From JAKACA01 sp050010115 (GTDB taxonomy: Bacteria > Actinomycetota > Acidimicrobiia > Acidimicrobiales > Bog-793): 18,885 nucleotides of DNA. This document shows, in pieces, positions 14,471 through 18,885 of the stretch. Position 1 is the first letter of the stretch, and the number at the start of each line of letters is the position of its first letter. Made by a program: the position numbers and the translations under genes. Where the stretch lies: the NCBI GenBank assembly GCA_050010115.1, contig JBEKLQ010000080.1, positions 1 to 18,885 of the forward strand. The letters are read 5' to 3'. The notes beneath the pieces were generated by a model that was not told where the DNA came from, did no database searches, and saw nothing but the letters and a program-made list of their open reading frames with translations.

Positions 14471-15738
14471 GAGTTGTCCCTGACGCGGGACACGTCCGCC
14501 CCAAGGGAGCGCAAGCGCCCCTCGAAGTTCTCGTACCCGCGGTCGATGTGCGCAACTCCGCTCACCTCGGTCTGGCCGTCGGCGCGAAGCCCGGCGAGCA
14601 CGAGCGCTGCACCGGCCCGGATGTCGGGGGCCCTCACCTGCGCACCGGAGAGCCGCGGGACGCCGCGGATGACCGCATGATGGCCCTCGATCGAGATCCT
14701 CGCCCCCATTCGGTTCAGCTCGTCGACGTAGCGGAAGCGCCCGGCGAAGATGTTCTCGCTGACGATCGCGACGCCGTCAGCGACCGAGAGAAGGGTGACG
14801 AGCGCCGGCTTGTAGTCCGTGGCCACGCCGGGGTACGGCAGGGTCGAGACATCCACCGAGGACAGGTGCCCGTCGGAGGAGGCGAGGATGCCGGCGGAAT
14901 TGGGCGTGCAGTGCACGCCGATGGCGGCGAGCTTGTACAAGAGCGTGTCCATGTGCTCGGGCCGGGCGTGGTCCAGCTGGATCTCCCCGCCGGCGAGGCC
15001 CACGGCGGCGAGGAACGTGGCGGCTTCGACCCGGTCGGGAATCGCCATGTGGTCGGCGGGCCGGAGCTCGTCCACACCCTCGATCTCGACGTGTGATGTG
15101 CCCGCACCTTCGATCCGAGCTCCCATCCCCGTGAGCATGGCAGCCAGGTCGATCACCTCGGGCTCCCGCGCGGCGTTCTCGATCACGGTCGTCCCCTTCG
15201 CGAGGACCGCTGCCATGAGCACGTTGTCCGTGGCTGTGTGGCTGGGAAACTCGAGCACGACCCGGGTCCCGATCAGCCGCCCGCAGTGGCCCTCGACGTA
15301 GCCGTGCTCGGTGGTGAATTCGGCGCCGAGGTCTTCCATCGCCCGCAGGTGCAGATCGATGGGTCGGGCGCCGAAGTCGTCGCCGCCGGGCAGCGACACC
15401 TTCGCCGAGCCGTAGCGCGCCAGCAAGGGGCCGAGCACGACGATCGAGGCACGGATGCGCTCGACAAGCTCGTACGGGGCGACCGGCGTGATACCGGGCG
15501 GCACGTCGATCTCGAGGACGCCGCCGACGCCGGACCCGGTATGGCGCGTCGTCGCCCCCATCGCAGCAAGGACGTCGGCCATGATGGACACGTCGGTGAT
15601 GTCGGGGACGTTGGCGATGCGGTGCCGACCGGACGCCAACAGGCACCCTGCCATGCACTTGAGCACGGAGTTCTTGGCCCCGTGTATGGCCACGCTGCCG
15701 GAGAGGAGCCCGTTCGGGCGTACGAGGAGACGATCCAT
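14467..15738 (-). CDS. murA: UDP-N-acetylglucosamine 1-carboxyvinyltransferase (MurA), Asp-type active site
   Basis: This 423-residue cytoplasmic enzyme transfers enolpyruvate from PEP to UDP-GlcNAc, the first committed step of peptidoglycan synthesis. Conserved features are GAKN with Lys22, the active-site loop LPGGDDFGARPIDLH (116-130), VATDYKPALVTLL, and HIDRGYENFEGRLRSLGA near the end. The residue aligned with catalytic Cys115 of E. coli MurA is Asp120, the same replacement as in mycobacterial MurA, which prevents alkylation by fosfomycin. The start ATG at 15738 gives the normal length; the frame stays open to 15825, but that part lies in the divergent promoter region. It overlaps meaB by four bases and is divergent from glpX. 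Confidence 0.95.
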   Translation of the reverse strand: MDRLLVRPNGLLSGSVAIHGAKNSVLKCMAGCLLASGRHRIANVPDITDVSIMADVLAAMGATTRHTGSGVGGVLEIDVPPGITPVAPYELVERIRASIVVLGPLLARYGSAKVSLPGGDDFGARPIDLHLRAMEDLGAEFTTEHGYVEGHCGRLIGTRVVLEFPSHTATDNVLMAAVLAKGTTVIENAAREPEVIDLAAMLTGMGARIEGAGTSHVEIEGVDELRPADHMAIPDRVEAATFLAAVGLAGGEIQLDHARPEHMDTLLYKLAAIGVHCTPNSAGILASSDGHLSSVDVSTLPYPGVATDYKPALVTLLSVADGVAIVSENIFAGRFRYVDELNRMGARISIEGHHAVIRGVPRLSGAQVRAPDIRAGAALVLAGLRADGQTEVSGVAHIDRGYENFEGRLRSLGADVSRVRDNS

Positions 15739-15746
15739 CCCGGCGG

Positions 15747-15817
15747 CGACGATACTGCCACCAATCGCCAGCAGTGGAACAGAACGCGCCCGAGGGCGCC
15801 CCAGCCAAGTATCGTCG
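15747..15817. promoter_or_regulatory. divergent murA/glpX promoter region with mirrored decamer
   Basis: CGACGATACT at 15747-15756 and its exact reverse complement AGTATCGTCG at 15808-15817 flank the centre of the 86-bp intergenic region. Read towards each gene, both copies contain TATCGT, fitting TANNNT. It ends 10 bases before the murA ATG and 9 bases before the glpX ATG. They are best explained as paired -10 elements producing nearly leaderless messages, or as two sites for a shared regulator. Neither gene has a clear Shine-Dalgarno sequence, and no convincing -35 elements were found. Confidence 0.55.
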
Positions 15818-15824
15818 GCTTCCA

Positions 15825-16883
15825 ATGAGCATCGAAGGGCAGCCGCCGGTCAACCCGAGCACGGAGAGTGGGACCATTTCGGCCACCGGGACACCTCGCC
15901 AGCAGGCGCCGGACCGCAACCTTGCCATGGAGCTGGTGCGGGTGACGGAGGTCGCAGCCCTGGCGGCTGGCCGATGGCTGGGACGCGGTGACAAGGAGGG
16001 GGCGGATGCCGCGGCCGTCGACGCCATGCGAGTCGTCCTGGAGTCGGTCGCGATGGACGGCATCGTGGTCATCGGCGAAGGGGAGAAGGACGAGGCCCCG
16101 ATGCTCTTCAACGGCGAGCGAGTCGGCGACGGCAGCCTGCCTCAGACCGACATCGCCGTTGACCCGATCGACGGGACAGAGCTGACGGCGCTCGGACGGG
16201 GCGGAGCCCTCGCAGTCATCGCTGTCTCCGAGCGCGGCGCGATGTTCGACCCTGGTCCCTGTGTGTACATGGAAAAACTGGCGGTCGGTCCCGATGGTGC
16301 CGGTGTCGTCGACCTCGAGGCGTCCCCCACCGAGAACCTGCACGCCGTCGCCCGGGCGAAGGGAACCTCGGTCCGGGATCTGACTGTCGTCATCTTGGAC
16401 CGGGAGCGCCACCGCGACCTCATTACCGAGGTCCGCGCGACCGGAGCTCGCATCCAGCTCATCCAGGCGGGTGACATCGCCGGGGCGATCTCGACGGCGT
16501 GGACCGAGTCGGGGGTTGATGTCCTGTACGGGATCGGGGGTACCCCGGAGGGGATCATCGCCGCAGCGGCCCTTAAGTGCATGGGCGGCGAGATACAGGG
16601 TCGCCTCTGGCCCAGGCACGAAGGGGAACGGCGCGCAGCCGAGGAGGCCGGTTACGACGTGGCCAGAGTGCTCGGTACGGACGACCTCGTGAGAGGTGAC
16701 AATTGCTTCTTCGCGGCCACGGGCATCAGTGGCGGTGAATTGTTGCGAGGCGTCCGGTACGACGGCCGGGGCGCCACGACACAGTCGCTCGTGATGCGAT
16801 CGAAGTCGGGTACGGTGCGCCTGGTCGAGGCGCGACACCGGCTGTCCAAGCTGAGGGCGTTCTCGGCAATCGAATTCGGCTGA
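15825..16883 (+). CDS. glpX: class II fructose-1,6-bisphosphatase (GlpX)
   Basis: This 352-residue enzyme hydrolyses fructose 1,6-bisphosphate to fructose 6-phosphate, the committed step of gluconeogenesis. GlpX-type motifs include GEGEKDEAPML (84-94) and the metal-binding DPIDGT (113-118), then QAGDIAGAI, GIGGTPEGIIAAAALKCMGG and GDNCFFAATGISGGELL. The ATG at 15825 is chosen because of the -10-like TATCGT nine bases upstream. The first 33 residues are a Pro/Ser/Thr-rich extension before the conserved core begins at NLAMELVRVTE, so the ATG at residue 35 is an alternative. Actinobacteria commonly rely on GlpX as their main FBPase. It is followed seven bases later by treS and probably shares its transcript. 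Confidence 0.94.
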   Translation: MSIEGQPPVNPSTESGTISATGTPRQQAPDRNLAMELVRVTEVAALAAGRWLGRGDKEGADAAAVDAMRVVLESVAMDGIVVIGEGEKDEAPMLFNGERVGDGSLPQTDIAVDPIDGTELTALGRGGALAVIAVSERGAMFDPGPCVYMEKLAVGPDGAGVVDLEASPTENLHAVARAKGTSVRDLTVVILDRERHRDLITEVRATGARIQLIQAGDIAGAISTAWTESGVDVLYGIGGTPEGIIAAAALKCMGGEIQGRLWPRHEGERRAAEEAGYDVARVLGTDDLVRGDNCFFAATGISGGELLRGVRYDGRGATTQSLVMRSKSGTVRLVEARHRLSKLRAFSAIEFG

Positions 16884-16890
16884 CCCACTC

Positions 16891-18552
16891 GTGACGCTGC
16901 GGCACGCCGGCGATGACCGTTGGTACGAGCGTGCGGTCTTCTACGAGCTGTTGCCACGGAGCTTCTTTGACTCCAACTCCGATGGTATCGGTGACTTCGC
17001 AGGCCTGAGGGCCCGCCTCGACTACCTGGAGTGGCTCGGCGTCGATTGCCTGTGGCTGCTGCCGTTCTACCCGTCCCCGTTGCGGGACGGCGGCTACGAC
17101 GTCAGCGACTTCATGAGCGTGGCGCCCGAGTGTGGCTCGCTCGACGACCTCGCCGGTCTGATCGCCGATGCCCACGGGCGTGGCATCCGCGTCATCGCCG
17201 ACCTCGTGATGAACCATACGAGCGACCAGCACCCGTGGTTCGCCGAGTCGCGGTCGTCGCGCGACAACCCGAAAGCCGACTGGTACATGTGGGCGGAGGA
17301 CGACCAGGGTTTCCCGGACGCGCGGGTGCTCTTCGTGGACGCCGAGCCATCGAATTGGACGTTCGACGCCTCCCGCCAGCAGTACTACTGGCACCGTTTC
17401 TTCCACCATCAGCCGGACCTCAACTACGACAACCCGGAAGTCGTCGAAGCGATGCTGGGCGTGGTCCGTTTCTGGCTCGAGCTCGGGCTCGACGGCTTCC
17501 GCCTCGATGCCGCTGCCTACCTATGCAAGCAGGAGGGCACTACGTGCGAGAACTTGCCGGGGACGCACGAGATGCTCCGGAAGGTGCGGCGTGAGGTTGA
17601 TACCAAGTACCCCGGCGCGCTGCTGCTCGCCGAAGTCAACCAGTGGCCGAGCGACGTGGTCGACTACTTCGGCGACAGCGACGAGTGCCACATGGCGTTC
17701 CATTTCCCGCTCATGCCGCGGATGTTCATGGCGATCCGGCGCGAGCAGCGCTTCCCGATCACCGAGATACTCGCCCAGACACCGCCGATCCCCGACGGCT
17801 GCCAGTGGGGCATCTTCCTGCGCAACCACGACGAGCTCACGCTCGAGATGGTGACCGATGACGACCGGGACTACATGTACGCGGAGTACGCCCGCGACCC
17901 GCGGATGCGGCGCAATATCGGCATCCGTCGGCGCCTCGCCACCCTCGTGGACAACGACCGCCGGCTCGCCGAGTTGCTGCACGCGCTGCTGCTCTCGTTG
18001 ACGGGGTCGCCGATCCTCTACTACGGCGACGAGATCCTGATGGGCGACAATATCTACCTGGGCGACCGCGACGCGGTCCGGACGCCGATGCAGTGGACGC
18101 CGGATCGAAACGGGGGTTTCTCGGGGGCGGACTTCGCGCAGCTGTACCTGCCACCACTGATGGACCCGGTGCACGGCTACCAGGCCGTCAACGTCGAAGC
18201 CCAACAGCGGGACTCGTCCTCCTTCCTGCACTGGCTGCGACGGATGCTGGAGGTGAGACGTGAGTACCCCGTGCTGGCGACGGGGTACCTCGAGAACCTG
18301 CCGGCGGACAACCCGTCCGTGCTCGCGTATGTGCGGGGCGGCCGCCCAGTTGGTGAGCCGGCGGTGCTCTGCGTTCACAACCTGAGCCGTTTTGCCCAGC
18401 CGGCTGAGCTCAACTTGACCCATTGGGAGGGAGCGATGCCGGTGGAGCTGCTCGGCCGCGTCCCCTTCCCCCGCGTCGAGGCGACGCCGTACTTGTTGAC
18501 ACTGCCGCCCTATGGGATCTACTGGTTCGAGCTGAGAGGTGTGAGCGGGTGA
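16891..18552 (+). CDS. treS: trehalose synthase (maltose alpha-D-glucosyltransferase), GH13
   Basis: This 553-residue GH13 alpha-amylase-family enzyme interconverts maltose and trehalose. The N-terminus has the TreS-like WYERAVFYELLPRSFFDSN. GH13 region I is DLVMNHTSD (104-112), region II DGFRLDAAAYL with nucleophile Asp206, region III LLAEVNQWP with acid/base Glu248, and region IV FLRNHDELTLEM with Asp314. Further TreS-typical features are ILYYGDEILMGDNIYLGDRD and RTPMQWTPDRNGGFS. A beta-sandwich C-domain completes it. It is somewhat shorter than TreS enzymes of about 590 residues. The start is a GTG at 16891, seven bases after glpX. Its stop overlaps the maltokinase start (GTGA). The TreS-maltokinase pair routes trehalose to maltose 1-phosphate for GlgE-type alpha-glucan synthesis. 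Confidence 0.94.
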   Translation: MTLRHAGDDRWYERAVFYELLPRSFFDSNSDGIGDFAGLRARLDYLEWLGVDCLWLLPFYPSPLRDGGYDVSDFMSVAPECGSLDDLAGLIADAHGRGIRVIADLVMNHTSDQHPWFAESRSSRDNPKADWYMWAEDDQGFPDARVLFVDAEPSNWTFDASRQQYYWHRFFHHQPDLNYDNPEVVEAMLGVVRFWLELGLDGFRLDAAAYLCKQEGTTCENLPGTHEMLRKVRREVDTKYPGALLLAEVNQWPSDVVDYFGDSDECHMAFHFPLMPRMFMAIRREQRFPITEILAQTPPIPDGCQWGIFLRNHDELTLEMVTDDDRDYMYAEYARDPRMRRNIGIRRRLATLVDNDRRLAELLHALLLSLTGSPILYYGDEILMGDNIYLGDRDAVRTPMQWTPDRNGGFSGADFAQLYLPPLMDPVHGYQAVNVEAQQRDSSSFLHWLRRMLEVRREYPVLATGYLENLPADNPSVLAYVRGGRPVGEPAVLCVHNLSRFAQPAELNLTHWEGAMPVELLGRVPFPRVEATPYLLTLPPYGIYWFELRGVSG

Positions 18553-18885
18553 TCGGGGGCGCGGCGCAGGTTCCCGACTTCGCCCCGCTCATTGGTGCGT
18601 ACCTGGCCCGGCAGGATTGGGTGCAGGCGGCCCTCGGGTCCTTCGGCGAGGCCAAGGTGCCGGCGGAGGTGATCGACACCGAAATACTGCGGCTCGATCA
18701 TCCCGGCATGGCCAGCGTGGTCGTGGAGTGCAGGGAGTGCACCTTCCACCTCGTCCTCGGGTGGCGCCCCGTCGCCGTTGCCCCGGGCGTGCTCGGGGCG
18801 CGCTCGGGGGCCGTGCTCGGGCCTGCCCGCGACGCCCACGGCGACGTGCTCGTCTACGACGCTCTCGCCGACTCCGAGCTCGTGG
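18549..18885 (+). CDS. mak: maltokinase (Mak/Pep2-like), N-terminal part, cut by the window edge
   Basis: 112 codons are visible before the right edge. The GTG start at 18549 overlaps the treS stop by four bases, so translation is probably coupled. The beginning, with PLIGAYLARQDWVQAALGSF, resembles the N-terminal cap domain of actinobacterial maltokinases, in which a W/QRW-type segment opens the protein. A series of beta strands follows (VVVECRECTFHLVLGWRPVA). The kinase catalytic core lies outside the window, so the call leans on the treS neighbour. Maltokinase phosphorylates maltose from TreS to maltose 1-phosphate. Alternatives are another aminoglycoside-phosphotransferase-like protein or a protein with only the cap domain. 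Confidence 0.7.
   Translation, partial: MIGGAAQVPDFAPLIGAYLARQDWVQAALGSFGEAKVPAEVIDTEILRLDHPGMASVVVECRECTFHLVLGWRPVAVAPGVLGARSGAVLGPARDAHGDVLVYDALADSELV

Noticed and set aside
15273..16838. Minus-strand frame of 521 codons spanning the murA/glpX junction
   Set aside because: It covers the divergent promoter and both genes in wrong frames, with no recognisable domain.
17521..18423. Minus-strand frame of 300 codons opposite treS
   Set aside because: It is an antisense shadow of a gene whose catalytic motifs are all present on the plus strand.

Overview
This window looks like chromosomal DNA of a high-GC actinobacterium. The signs are consistently GC-rich codons, frequent GTG starts, 4-base ATGA/GTGA gene overlaps, a complete six-subunit Mce operon, F420-type enzymes, a CYP142-like P450, and a trehalose synthase-maltokinase pair. 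A member of the Acidimicrobiia or a related lineage is a reasonable guess, but the sequence alone does not settle it.

Left part (1-9795, all minus strand). A Mce lipid-transport operon runs right to left: two MlaE/YrbE permeases (yrbEA, yrbEB), then six MCE-domain subunits (mceA to mceF), mostly joined by ATGA overlaps. The fifth is a lipoprotein. No ATPase (MceG/Mkl) is encoded here, so it must come from elsewhere. About 330 bp beyond mceF lies a membrane-anchored, cysteine-containing exported protein of unknown function. It has a 24-bp tandem repeat after its membrane segment, a repetitive Shine-Dalgarno tract, and runs off the left edge.

Middle (10040-12872). An LLM-family flavin/F420 oxidoreductase (minus) is divergent from a small deazaflavin-dependent nitroreductase-family protein (plus), with only 21 bp between their start codons. 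A convergent P450 follows whose sequence closely matches the CYP142 family of steroid C26/C27 monooxygenases. Immediately upstream of the P450, and overlapping its start, is a 36-codon reading frame resembling the N-terminus of an enoyl-CoA hydratase, probably the stump of a lost gene.

Right part (12873-18885). An overlapping minus-strand set, murA-meaB-lipoprotein, is divergent from a plus-strand set, glpX-treS-maltokinase (the last cut by the right edge). MurA carries Asp where the catalytic Cys is normally found, as in mycobacterial MurA, predicting intrinsic fosfomycin insensitivity. The 86-bp murA/glpX gap holds the same decamer on both strands at nearly the same distance from each start codon.

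Taken together, the left and middle parts suggest uptake and oxidation of a sterol-like lipid: Mce importer, CYP142-like P450, ECH remnant and F420 redox enzymes. MeaB, which supports methylmalonyl-CoA mutase, would fit a propionyl-CoA-yielding diet. This link is inferred from neighbourhood and family membership. The right part covers cell-wall precursor synthesis, gluconeogenesis and trehalose/alpha-glucan metabolism. I found no rRNA, tRNA, CRISPR array or insertion sequence.
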